Below, one piece after another: positions 15,107-25,268 of a DNA stretch of 64,000 bases (positions within the stretch are counted from its first letter, which is position 1; each line of letters opens with the position of its first letter). The translations under genes and the position numbers were made by a program. This stretch comes from Ga0077527 sp964606765 (GTDB lineage: Bacteria > Pseudomonadota > Gammaproteobacteria > Burkholderiales > SG8-41), in the NCBI GenBank assembly GCA_964606765.1, contig CAZSIR010000001.1, positions 1 to 64,000 of the forward strand, in the 5' to 3' direction. The notes beneath the pieces are model-generated. The model did not search any database, was not told the origin of the DNA, and worked only from the letters and a program-made list of their open reading frames with translations.

Positions 15107-16822
15107 ATGCAAACCATTAAAACCGACATCCTGATCCTCGGCTCCGGCGGCGCCGGCCTGTTCGCCGCGCTGCATGCGCACCAGCATGATCCCGCATTGA
15201 AAATCACGGTCGCCGTGAAGGGGCTGCTGGGCAAAAGCGGCTGCACACGCATGGTGCAGGGCGGCTACAACGTGGCACTTGCGGAAGGCGACTCGGTGGA
15301 GCGCCATTTCATGGACACCATCGAGGGCGGCAAATGGCTGCCTGACCAGGATCTGGCGTGGACGCTGGTGGAAACCGCCGTCGAGCGCATACACGAACTG
15401 GAGAACGAACTCGGCTGCTTTTTCGACCGTAATCCCGACGGCAGCATCCACCAGAAAGCATTCGCCGGGCAGACCTTTGACCGTACCGTGCACAAAGGCG
15501 ACCTGACCGGCATTGAAATCATCAATCGCCTGGCTGAGCAGGTCTGGGCGCGCGGCATTGACCGCCTCGAAGAACATCGCGCGGTCGAATTCATCAAGAA
15601 CAAGGCCGGTGATGCGATTTCCGGCGTGCTGATGATCGACATGCGCAGCGGCGATTTCGTGTTCGTGCAGGCGCAGGCGGTGCTGCTGGCGACCGGCGGC
15701 GGGCCCACCATGTACAAGTTCCACACGCCTTCCGGCGACAAGAGCTGTGACGGCATGGCGATGGCGCTGCGCAGCGGCCTCATGTTGCGCGACATGGAAA
15801 TGGTGCAGTTTCACCCGACAGGCCTGATTGCAGGTTCGGATACGCGCATCACCGGCACCATCATCGAGGAGGGTCTGCGCGGCGCCGGCGGCTATCTGCT
15901 GAACGGTGCGGAAGAGCGCTTCATGCACAACTATGACAAGCGCAATGAGCGCGCGACACGGGACATCGTCAGCCGCGGCATGTATGAAGAGATGCGTGCG
16001 GGGCGCGTCAACAAACACGGCGGGCTGTACATCACCATGGGCCACCTCGATCCGGTGATGGTGCGCAGGGAATTCAAGGGCATGGTCGAACGCTGCGCCG
16101 ATTGCGGCTTTGACCTGGTCGGCGGGCTGGTGGACGTGGTGCCCACCGCCCATTACATGATGGGCGGCGTGGCGTTCAAGACCGACTGCACGACCGACCT
16201 GCCGGGACTGTTTGTCGCCGGCGAGGATTCCGGCGGTGTGCATGGCGCCAACCGGCTTGGCGGCAACGGCGTGGCCAATTCCACGGTGTTCGGCGGCATT
16301 GCCGGTGATGTGATGCCGGGCTGGGTCAAGGCGAACGGCGAGTTCCGCGCGCCGGACCAGGAGGCAATTGCCGCCGCGGTGGCGCGCTGCCGCGCGCCGC
16401 TGACGCGCAAGGGCGGTGACATCAATGCGATCCGTGAACAACTCTACAGCGTGATGTGGGACGACGTCGGCATCATCCGCGATGCCGCTTCGCTCACGCG
16501 CGCGGCAGGCCTGCTGGATGAACTCGATGCCCGGCTTGATGCCGCCGGTGTGGACGGTTCAACGCTGGCCTTCAACCTGACCTGGCATGACTGGATGAAC
16601 CTGAAAAACCTTGTGCTGGTGTCGCAATCGATCCGTTTTGCCGCGATGGCGCGCGAGGATTCACGCGGCGCGCATTACCGCGAGGATCATCCGGTGGTGC
16701 GCGATCTCGAAAATTCGCGTTTCACCTGCGTCAGCTGGCGCGACGGCCGTTTTGCCAGCGAGACCCGGCCCGTGCAGTTCACCCGCGTGAAACCCGGGCA
16801 ATCGCTGCTCGTCACGGCCTGA
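15107..16822 (+). CDS. FAD-binding subunit of a succinate dehydrogenase/fumarate reductase-like enzyme
   Basis: A 571-residue homologue of SdhA/FrdA. It has the dinucleotide fold LGSGGAGLFAA (residues 11-21), dicarboxylate-binding residues in QFHPTG (H236), LRGAGGYLL (R258), TAHYMMGG (H349) and HGANRLGGN (R383), and the C-terminal helical domain. The family histidine that carries covalent FAD sits in an SHT context; here the position reads SGCTRMVQGG, with C46 instead, as in non-covalent relatives such as aspartate oxidase. The dicarboxylate site looks intact. It probably assembles with the iron-sulfur and membrane subunits at 9274-10727. A different acceptor, such as a soluble one, cannot be excluded. 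Confidence 0.87.
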   Translation: MQTIKTDILILGSGGAGLFAALHAHQHDPALKITVAVKGLLGKSGCTRMVQGGYNVALAEGDSVERHFMDTIEGGKWLPDQDLAWTLVETAVERIHELENELGCFFDRNPDGSIHQKAFAGQTFDRTVHKGDLTGIEIINRLAEQVWARGIDRLEEHRAVEFIKNKAGDAISGVLMIDMRSGDFVFVQAQAVLLATGGGPTMYKFHTPSGDKSCDGMAMALRSGLMLRDMEMVQFHPTGLIAGSDTRITGTIIEEGLRGAGGYLLNGAEERFMHNYDKRNERATRDIVSRGMYEEMRAGRVNKHGGLYITMGHLDPVMVRREFKGMVERCADCGFDLVGGLVDVVPTAHYMMGGVAFKTDCTTDLPGLFVAGEDSGGVHGANRLGGNGVANSTVFGGIAGDVMPGWVKANGEFRAPDQEAIAAAVARCRAPLTRKGGDINAIREQLYSVMWDDVGIIRDAASLTRAAGLLDELDARLDAAGVDGSTLAFNLTWHDWMNLKNLVLVSQSIRFAAMAREDSRGAHYREDHPVVRDLENSRFTCVSWRDGRFASETRPVQFTRVKPGQSLLVTA

Positions 16823-16940
16823 ATCGACGACGGCCGGATTTGATTTTTGGCGGCCGGCAGTCCAGACTCGCTGTCCGCAACAACTCAGTGCAGTGCCTCA
16901 GTGCAGTCCTTTTGCATCATCCAATAACAAAGGAGGAGTC

Positions 16941-17921
16941 ATGGTCCGTTTTTTCGCTTTCACAGCCAGCCTGGCGGCAGCACTGGCCGGCATGTCCGCC
17001 GCAACAGTGCCGGCGATCGCCCAGGAATTCCCCACGCGTTCGATCCGCATGGTGCTGCCTTTCCCGGCCGGCGGCGGCAGTGACCTGGTGGCGCGCATCA
17101 TCGCGCAGAAATATGCCCAGCAGCTCGGCCAGCAGGTGGTGGTCGACAATCGCGCGGGTGCCAGCGGCAACATCGCCGCAGAAATCGTGGCCAAGGCGCC
17201 GGGAGACGGCTACACGGTGTTTTTCGCCAACTCCTCAATATCGATCAGCCCGGCGATCTACAAAAAACTGTCCTACGATCCGATCCGGGATTTCACCGCG
17301 ATATCGATGGCCTCCTCTTATCCTTTTACCCTGGTGGCGCATCCGGCGCTGCCGGTGAAAAGCGTCAAGGACCTGGTGGCGCTGGCCAAGGGCAAGCCCA
17401 ACTCGCTGGATTATTCCTCAGCCGGCACCGGCACCATGTCGCACATGGCGATGGAAATGCTGCGTGTGCAGACGGGCACCCGCATCACCCATCTGCCGTA
17501 CAAGGGCGCCGCGCCCGCCACGGTCGCCCTGCTGACCGGTGAATCACAGGTCGCTTTCATCGTGATGCCGGTGGCTGCGCCGCATATCCGTGCCAATCGC
17601 CTGCGCGGACTGGGCGTCGCCGACAAGGTGCGTTCATCGGTGGTGCCTGAAGTGCCGACGATGGAGGAGGCCGGGGTCAAGGGGCACCTCGCCGTGCAAT
17701 GGAACGGCCTGCTGGTTCCGTCCAAAACACCGCAGGCCGTGCAGGACAAGCTCTACAAGGAATGGGTCAGCGCGGTGAAATCACCCGAAGTGGTGCAACG
17801 CATACGCGCCGAGGGCGCCGAGCCCAGCGGCAACACGCCGGCGGAGTTTTCCGCATTCTTCAAGGCGGAAACCGCGAAATGGGCCGATGTCGCGAAAAAA
17901 TCCGGCACCACCGTGGACTGA
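16941..17921 (+). CDS. Bug/TctC-family periplasmic solute receptor 2
   Basis: A 326-residue receptor with signal peptide MVRFFAFTASLAAALAGMSA (cleavage near AIAQ, residue 28). It has the pocket segments PFPAGGGSDLVARII and VVDNRAGASGNIAAEIV, and HLPYKGAAPATVALL. The ATG at 16941 is fixed by the preceding AAAGGAGGAG site. It sits directly between the FAD subunit and an LDH2-family dehydrogenase, 14 bases before the latter, so it is probably co-transcribed with the catabolic enzymes and receives their substrate. No membrane partner is encoded in the window. Confidence 0.93.
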   Translation: MVRFFAFTASLAAALAGMSAATVPAIAQEFPTRSIRMVLPFPAGGGSDLVARIIAQKYAQQLGQQVVVDNRAGASGNIAAEIVAKAPGDGYTVFFANSSISISPAIYKKLSYDPIRDFTAISMASSYPFTLVAHPALPVKSVKDLVALAKGKPNSLDYSSAGTGTMSHMAMEMLRVQTGTRITHLPYKGAAPATVALLTGESQVAFIVMPVAAPHIRANRLRGLGVADKVRSSVVPEVPTMEEAGVKGHLAVQWNGLLVPSKTPQAVQDKLYKEWVSAVKSPEVVQRIRAEGAEPSGNTPAEFSAFFKAETAKWADVAKKSGTTVD

Positions 17922-17935
17922 GCGGCGCCATTTCC

Positions 17936-18949
17936 ATGTCCAATCTTTCCGCGGCTGAACTGACCGATCTCGCCGTGCGTGCCCTGAAACGCGCCGGCGC
18001 ATCAAAAAACATGGCGATGGCGACGGCCCGGGCACTGGTTGCGGCCGAGGCCGAAGGTTTGTCGGGGCACGGCCTGTCGCGCGTGGCCCTGTATGCGCAG
18101 CATCTGCGCGAAGGCCGCGCCGACGGCAAAGCCAAACCGAAGCTGGTGCGCAAAACCGGCGCGACCTGCCTGATCGATGCCGGCGGCGGACTGGCTTTCC
18201 CGGCAGCGGCTCTGGCGGTGAAAGAGGCGGTCAAACGTGCGCAGCGATACGGCATTGCCTTTGCCGGCGTCACCAACAGCCACCACTTCGGCGCCGCGGC
18301 CTATCACCTTGCACCCGTTGCGGCAGCGGGCATGGCGGGCATTGCGCTGACCAATTCCCCGGCGGCGATCAATGCCTGGGGCGGCAAAAAAGCATTCTTC
18401 GGCACCAATCCCGTTGCGGCGATTTTTCCGCGCAAAAACGCCGCTCCCATCGTGGTTGATCTGTCGCTGACCGAAGTGACCCGCGGCAAGATCATGCTGA
18501 TGGCGAAGGAGGGCAGGCCGATACCGCCGGGCTGGGCCGTGGACCGCGACGGGAATCCGACCACGGATGCACAAGCCGCGCTGACCGGCAGCCTCACCGC
18601 CATCGGCGGCGTCAAGGGCACGGCGCTGGCATTGATGGTCGAAGCCCTGTGCGTGGCGCTGACCGGTGCGGCACTGAGCCATGAAAATGATTCGTACTTC
18701 GAGCCCGGCAACAAGCCGCGTATCGGCCATGCGCTGATTGCGATCAATCCGCAGGCGCTGGCCGGCGCGGAAACCTATTACGCACGGATTGAGGACATGG
18801 TCGGCCACATGCTCGTCGATGAAGGCGTGCGTCTTCCCGGCGCGCGGCGGCAGCTCGCCAGCATCAGGGCCCAGGCCGAGGGCATCACCATCAACGATGC
18901 CCTGCACCAGGAGTTGCGTAAACTTGCCGGACGCAGCCGCAGCCGCTGA
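17936..18949 (+). CDS. LDH2/MDH2-family NAD(P)-dependent 2-hydroxyacid dehydrogenase (ComC-like)
   Basis: A 337-residue member of the malate/L-lactate dehydrogenase type II family. Conserved blocks are EGLSGHGLSRVALYA (about residues 40-54), VTNSHHFGAAAYHL (about 112-125), NSPAAINAWGGKKAFFGTNP and VVDLSLTEVTRGK. Family members interconvert 2-oxo and 2-hydroxy acids; (R)-sulfolactate dehydrogenase ComC belongs here, and the opening and SHHFG region resemble ComC as I remember it. With the SuyAB-like genes this would allow sulfopyruvate/sulfolactate interconversion. Malate, lactate or ureidoglycolate are alternatives. The ATG at 17936 follows the Bug receptor by 14 bases. Confidence 0.8.
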   Translation: MSNLSAAELTDLAVRALKRAGASKNMAMATARALVAAEAEGLSGHGLSRVALYAQHLREGRADGKAKPKLVRKTGATCLIDAGGGLAFPAAALAVKEAVKRAQRYGIAFAGVTNSHHFGAAAYHLAPVAAAGMAGIALTNSPAAINAWGGKKAFFGTNPVAAIFPRKNAAPIVVDLSLTEVTRGKIMLMAKEGRPIPPGWAVDRDGNPTTDAQAALTGSLTAIGGVKGTALALMVEALCVALTGAALSHENDSYFEPGNKPRIGHALIAINPQALAGAETYYARIEDMVGHMLVDEGVRLPGARRQLASIRAQAEGITINDALHQELRKLAGRSRSR

Positions 18950-18966
18950 TCGGTCACGTATATTTT

Positions 18967-18984
18967 TAAGTATTTGATTATAAA
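18967..18984 (-). repeat. AT-rich 18-bp dispersed motif, copy 2 (reverse orientation)
   Basis: Read on the minus strand it is TTTATAATCAAATACTTA. It begins 17 nt after the stop of the LDH2 gene, between that gene and recQ. Confidence 0.55.
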
Positions 18985-19056
18985 CAGAATTTTTAAATAC
19001 CGGCACAGATGCATTCGCTGCAAAAACGGGCGCAATCCGGTTGCGGCAGCGGCGCG

Positions 19057-20889
<1,833 letters not shown>

Positions 20890-20899
20890 ATGGCAGGGT

Positions 20900-21196
20900 T
20901 CAGCCCAGGCCCTCGATAATGCGCAGGTCACGCTCGACTGCGCCGCCAGACAGCTCCTTCAAGGCCGCCTGATATTCCGGCGTGTCGTGTGCGGCCAGCG
21001 CTTTTGCCAGGCTTTCAAATTCAATGACCACCACGCGCTGCAGGATGCCGGCTTCGTAGACCCTGGCGGCCATGCCGCGTACGAGGAAACGGCCGCCGTG
21101 GGCCTGAACGACAGCCGGCGCCACGCTGGCGTAACGCTTGAATGCCTCCGTGTCGTGAATTGCCCGGTAACACACCACCCAGTAGGCCTTGGCCAT
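20900..21196 (-). CDS. DUF1330 family protein
   Basis: A 98-residue ferredoxin-like-fold protein of the DUF1330 family (start AKAYWVVCYRAI, VQAHGGRFLVRG, and VVIEFESLAKALAAHDTPEY). The biochemical role of the family is unknown. It lies 11 bases downstream of the CmcJ-like gene on the same strand and is probably co-transcribed with it. The site GAGGAGAGC is visible before the ATG on the minus strand. Confidence 0.85.
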   Translation of the reverse strand: MAKAYWVVCYRAIHDTEAFKRYASVAPAVVQAHGGRFLVRGMAARVYEAGILQRVVVIEFESLAKALAAHDTPEYQAALKELSGGAVERDLRIIEGLG

Positions 21197-21207
21197 GATT
21201 GCTCTCC

Positions 21208-22047
21208 TCAGAAAAACACCAGTGCACGCGCTTCGATGCTCTGCCGCGGCGGCGCACCGGGCGGCGTCGTCGGATCCTCGAAGGAAGTGTGCGCGGTGAA
21301 ACGTGCGCGGCCATCCGTCGCCGAATCGAACACCTTGAACACCAGCGCCTCGTCACGTTTCATCAGCGGAAAATAAAACCAGCGGTGTCCCGCGCCGTGG
21401 CGCAGGCGGTAAGTCTGGCCGACCCGCGTCGGATAGCGCCGCTCGGCGATCATCATGTCGGAGAAGGGCACGCTGGCGGCATCGGCGATGGCCAGCGGAT
21501 TGGACTGGATCGGCTGGTGGGTGGCGCGCCAGACCTGGATGATCGCGAAACGGCCCTTGAGCAGCGTTTCGGCCTCGTCGGGCAGCAGGTCGCGCACGCG
21601 CTGCGGTCCCGACCATTCGGTATAGTCGTTGTGCGCCCAGAGCACGGGTTCGCGCAGCAGTTTGGCTTCGCGCTCGGTTTCATCGCCCGAACGCAATGTG
21701 TGGTCAAAAACCACGATGCGCTTTCCGCCGGAATGTTTTTTGATCAGGGCCGCGACCTCGGCGTAATACACGGATTTCAGTTCTTCGGCATCCATGAAGT
21801 TGTTCATCGCGGTGTGATGGGTCGTGAACATGAAGCCGTTGCGATCCAGCGTGAAGTGGTCCTGCTGCGGGCGCCCGTTGCTGATGTCCACCGGGCGCCA
21901 GTCGAGGGTGCCGCTGGAGCGGCGATGAATGTTGTTGGGGCCAAAGGTCTCGTTGGCGAGTTTCTCGCCGGTATCGAGGGTGTAGGGGATGGATACCTTC
22001 AGCGTATCTTGCACTGCAGCAGCGGTTGCTGGGGTTGAATGCATCAT
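21208..22047 (-). CDS. CmcJ/NvfI-type (GA4 desaturase-like) oxidoreductase
   Basis: A protein of about 279 residues resembling the CmcJ/NvfI group, often labelled methyltransferase but related to 2-oxoglutarate/iron-type oxygenases. Recognisable segments are VFDHTLRSGD (candidate metal His), VWRATHQPIQSNPLAIAD, RVGQTYRLRHGAGHRWFYFP and MKRDEALVFKVFDS. The ATG at 22047 or 22044 follows CGGAG on the minus strand; the longer open frame to 22083 lacks such a site. It is divergent from the TauD-like gene at 22161 and upstream of DUF1330. The substrate is unknown. Confidence 0.7.
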   Translation of the reverse strand: MMHSTPATAAAVQDTLKVSIPYTLDTGEKLANETFGPNNIHRRSSGTLDWRPVDISNGRPQQDHFTLDRNGFMFTTHHTAMNNFMDAEELKSVYYAEVAALIKKHSGGKRIVVFDHTLRSGDETEREAKLLREPVLWAHNDYTEWSGPQRVRDLLPDEAETLLKGRFAIIQVWRATHQPIQSNPLAIADAASVPFSDMMIAERRYPTRVGQTYRLRHGAGHRWFYFPLMKRDEALVFKVFDSATDGRARFTAHTSFEDPTTPPGAPPRQSIEARALVFF

Positions 22048-22160
22048 CGGTCTCCGTGCGATGCTGCGACCGTGGTCCAGCATCTGAATTTTGCGGCTTG
22101 AATTTGCCGCGTGGCGATTGATAATACTCCGGTCATGTCACCGCCGCCGGAGGCCAAGCA

Positions 22161-23057
22161 ATGAGCATCACCCTGTTTCCGATCACCCCTGATTTTGCCG
22201 CCGAGATCGGCGACGTCGATTTGTCCAAGCCACTGGCCAGCGGGGATCTTGCCGAGATCAAGGCGGCGTTCTGGAAATATGCCGTGCTGATTTTTCCGCA
22301 GCAGCAGCTGACCCAGGACCAGCAGCTGGCTTTCGCCGAGCATTTCGGGCCGATCGAGCGCGACCGCACGCTGGATCCGAAAGCGACACCTTCGCGCTTC
22401 AGCGGCGCGTTTGCCGATATTTCCAACCTGTCGTCTGAAGGCAAAATCTGGGGAGAAACCAGCCGGCAGCGCATGTACAAGGCGGGCAACAAGTTGTGGC
22501 ATACCGACAGTTCCTTCAAACGGCTGCCGAGCATCTGTTCACTGCTGTATGCGGAAACCGTGGCGCCTGTCGGCGGGCACACCGAATTTGCCGACCAGCG
22601 CGCCGCCTATGACGCCCTGCCGGCGGCCGTCAAAGAAAAACTGCAGGGCCTGGTGGTCGAACACTGGATTGCGACTTCGCGCAAGCGCAGCGGATTTTCG
22701 GAGTTCACCGAAGAGGAGCAGAAGCGCCTGCCGCCGGTGCCGCAGGTGCTGGTGCGCACGATTCCGCAAAACGGCCGCAAATCGCTTTATGTCGCCTCGC
22801 ACGCCGGGCGCATCTGGGGCATGCCCGACGCGGAAGGGCGCGCACTGATTGATGAGCTGATTGCCCATGTCATCCAGCGCCAGTTTGTTTATACCCACCG
22901 CTGGCGGCCCAACGAACTGGTGATGTGGGACAACCGCTGCACCATGCATCGCGGCACCGACTTCGAGGATCTGCGCTGGGTGCGCGACATGCGTCGCGTG
23001 ACGGTCAGCGACGTGGCGAATTCCTGCGAACAGGAGGGGCTTGCCGTCCCGGCCTGA
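22161..23057 (+). CDS. TauD/TfdA-family 2-oxoglutarate-dependent dioxygenase
   Basis: A 298-residue non-heme iron dioxygenase. The facial triad is visible as WHTDSSF (H114, D116) and MHRG (H263), with the oxoglutarate-binding arginine in RDMRRVTV near 278. Members hydroxylate taurine, alkyl sulfates or aryloxyacetates such as 2,4-D; the spacing is like TfdA, but the substrate cannot be read. It is transcribed away from the CmcJ-like gene, leaving about 110 bases for shared control. A hairpin at 23079-23106 lies beyond its stop. Confidence 0.88.
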   Translation: MSITLFPITPDFAAEIGDVDLSKPLASGDLAEIKAAFWKYAVLIFPQQQLTQDQQLAFAEHFGPIERDRTLDPKATPSRFSGAFADISNLSSEGKIWGETSRQRMYKAGNKLWHTDSSFKRLPSICSLLYAETVAPVGGHTEFADQRAAYDALPAAVKEKLQGLVVEHWIATSRKRSGFSEFTEEEQKRLPPVPQVLVRTIPQNGRKSLYVASHAGRIWGMPDAEGRALIDELIAHVIQRQFVYTHRWRPNELVMWDNRCTMHRGTDFEDLRWVRDMRRVTVSDVANSCEQEGLAVPA

Positions 23058-23078
23058 TGCCGGCAGCTGCGCGCAGCA

Positions 23079-23106
23079 CAAAAAAACACCCCGCCGCAGC
23101 GGGGTG
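23079..23106 (-). terminator. Terminator of the OmpA-domain lipoprotein gene
   Basis: CACCCCGC (23087-23094) pairs with GCGGGGTG (23099-23106) around CGCA. The A run at 23079-23086 becomes a T tract on the minus strand, so it ends the gene at 23127-23627. Confidence 0.85.
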
Positions 23107-23126
23107 CACGCTCCTCCAGCGGTTTT

Positions 23127-23627
23127 TCAGTCAGCGCAGAATTTGGTGACGGCCATCGGTTCTTTTGCGTCCTTGCCCTCCCAGAACATCAGTTTCGGGT
23201 CGAGCCCCTTGTCGGCAAGATAGGTTTTTACGGCCTGGGCGCGTTGTTCATCCAGATTGGCATGGTCTTCGGCTTCAAGGCGGTCCGTGTGGCCGGTGAT
23301 GATGATCGAGCCGATGTTGACCGGGCGCGGATCGCGCTTGGTGCCTTTGTTGACCAGAACCACCAGTTTGTCCAGCTCGGATTTGCCGCCTGCCTTGAGC
23401 ACGGCGCCGTCTTCATCCCAGGCCCCATCCCCTTGCGCCATGGTTTTCAGCAGCACGTTGTCGCGGCCGGGTTTGGCGCCCGGTTTGGCCGGCGGTTTGA
23501 CCTTGATGCCGGATATTTCAACTGCAACCCGACGGTTCGGTTGCAGGCAACTGACCAGCTCGGGGCTGGCGGCGCAGCCGGCAATCAGCGCAGCCATCGC
23601 GGCGGCACTCAAAGGCAACATTTTCAT
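23127..23627 (-). CDS. OmpA-domain outer-membrane lipoprotein
   Basis: A 166-residue protein with a lipoprotein signal peptide (lipobox LIAGC, Cys near residue 18) and a C-terminal OmpA/Pal-like peptidoglycan-binding domain. The domain shows IIITGHTDRLEAEDHANLDE and RAQAVKTYLADKGL. Proteins of this type tether the outer membrane to the cell wall. The ATG at 23627 after CGGAGGAATCCAG is preferred to the longer frame. It is a single gene closed by the hairpin at 23079. Confidence 0.85.
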   Translation of the reverse strand: MKMLPLSAAAMAALIAGCAASPELVSCLQPNRRVAVEISGIKVKPPAKPGAKPGRDNVLLKTMAQGDGAWDEDGAVLKAGGKSELDKLVVLVNKGTKRDPRPVNIGSIIITGHTDRLEAEDHANLDEQRAQAVKTYLADKGLDPKLMFWEGKDAKEPMAVTKFCAD

Positions 23628-23852
23628 CTGGATTCCTCCGTTGGTTTTATTGGTCCGGGCGGCGCGGAATGGAGCAACTGGCCACTCGTCAGCGGATTTT
23701 AGGACGCTAGGCATGACGATGGCAATATTAATTGACAATAGTCTCAATTAAATTCCAGAAAATGGAATATCGGGGTCTTATGACCGATTGGGGCCTGAAT
23801 GGGCCCGCAAAAAAGGGAATCCGTATGCCGGCGGCCGTCACCGGCAGCAGCT

Positions 23853-25106
23853 TCAGCCTAATCCGTAGGCGTCCATGCCGCGGGCGGCCATCAGCATGTC
23901 GCGCTTTACCTCGGCCAGCGAATTGGCGCCGAGCATGGCCATGTCACGGTCGATTTCATCGTGCAGCAGCCGGATGGCATGGCGCACCCCGGCTTCGCCG
24001 GCCACGGCGGCTGCGTAGAGCATCGGCCTGCCGACAAAGACGAACTTTGCGCCCAGCGCCAGCGCTTTCAGCACGTCGGTGCCGCGGCGTACGCCGCTGT
24101 CCATCATCACCGTCATGTCGCCGGCCGCAGCGACGATGCCGGGCAGTACGCGCAGAGGCGATGTGGCGGAGTCAAGCTGGCGGCCGCCGTGGTTGGATAC
24201 GATGATGCCGTCCGCGCCGTGCTCACGCGCAATCACGGCATCGCGCCTGTCGAGGATGCCCTTGATCACCAGCCTGCCTTTCCACAGCCGGCGCATCAAC
24301 GCGACATGTTCCCAGTTCAGGTGGTCGCGATTGGCGCGTTCGCGCACGGCGGTGCGGGACACCAGCGGCGTGCGGTACTTGCCCATGTTTTCAAAATGCG
24401 GCATGCCGTGGGTGAAGCAGGTGCGCAGCGCCGTGCCGAACAGCCAGCGCGGATGCGCCATGCACTGCAGCGCGAGCCGGAGGCTGGGACGCAGCGGCGC
24501 GTTGTAGCCGTTACGCACATTGTTTTCGCGGTTGGATCCGACGGGGATGTCCACCGTCAGCACCAGCGTGTCATAACCCGCTTTCGCCACGCGCTCGACC
24601 AGCTGCGTGATGGCCTGTTCCTCGCCGGGCAGATAGGCCTGAAACCAAGTGTGGTTCGGGCTTGCTGAGCGCACCTTCTCCAGCGGGGTGAGCGATGCGC
24701 CGCTCAGGATCATCGGCAGATTGGAGGCTGCAGCGGCGCAGGCCAGTGACAGGTCGCCGTTGTAACCGGCAAGCGAGGTGCCGCCCATCGGTGCGATGCC
24801 GAACGGCGCATCATAAGTGCGTCCGAACAGTTCCGTTTTCTGCGTGCGCTGCGCCACGCCCACCAGCTGGCGCGGTACCAGTGCGATCTCGTCAAACACC
24901 GAGCGGTTCCAGTTCAGCGTCACATTGCGCTCGACGCCGCCGGAAACATAGCCATAGATCGGCCGCGGGATGTAGCGCCTTGCAGGCGCCTCGAAATCCT
25001 CCAGCGCGAGCATCATGCGCAGTGCGGGCGGGGCCGCGGCGCTGATCAGGTGTGGCGCGGAACGGTCTGCAGAGGACGGCGCAGGGGTGTTCGCGGTGTT
25101 GGGCAT
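23853..25106 (-). CDS. FMN-dependent alpha-hydroxy acid dehydrogenase (LldD/glycolate oxidase family)
   Basis: A 417-residue TIM-barrel flavoprotein that oxidises 2-hydroxy acids such as lactate, glycolate or mandelate. It shows APMGGTSLAGYNGDL, the FMN/substrate Lys region RLVIKGILDRRDAVIA, the catalytic SNHGGRQLD segment and DSGVRRGTDVLKALALGA with FVGRPMLY. An N-terminal extension of about 30 residues precedes the usual start. It is monocistronic and divergent from the acetyltransferase gene at 25269. Its 2-hydroxy-acid chemistry may link it to the carboxylate-scavenging genes around it, but this is inference. Confidence 0.88.
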   Translation of the reverse strand: MPNTANTPAPSSADRSAPHLISAAAPPALRMMLALEDFEAPARRYIPRPIYGYVSGGVERNVTLNWNRSVFDEIALVPRQLVGVAQRTQKTELFGRTYDAPFGIAPMGGTSLAGYNGDLSLACAAAASNLPMILSGASLTPLEKVRSASPNHTWFQAYLPGEEQAITQLVERVAKAGYDTLVLTVDIPVGSNRENNVRNGYNAPLRPSLRLALQCMAHPRWLFGTALRTCFTHGMPHFENMGKYRTPLVSRTAVRERANRDHLNWEHVALMRRLWKGRLVIKGILDRRDAVIAREHGADGIIVSNHGGRQLDSATSPLRVLPGIVAAAGDMTVMMDSGVRRGTDVLKALALGAKFVFVGRPMLYAAAVAGEAGVRHAIRLLHDEIDRDMAMLGANSLAEVKRDMLMAARGMDAYGLG

Positions 25107-25268
25107 GGCGATTCTCGCAAGGTCATATATTGAACGGGCGAGGGTAGATGAAGGCGCTTCCCCGAGTCAATTTGGATGCATGGAGTGTGGACTTTGCCTC
25201 GGGTTGCCACGGATTTGCGTGGTGTATTCTGTGCGTATCCTGTTTTACAGCCGACAACGAGGGCGAAG

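Noticed and set aside
15011..16441. 476-codon minus-strand frame opposite the FAD subunit
   Set aside because: Low-complexity His/Ala/Gln-rich shadow of a gene with intact FAD and substrate motifs.
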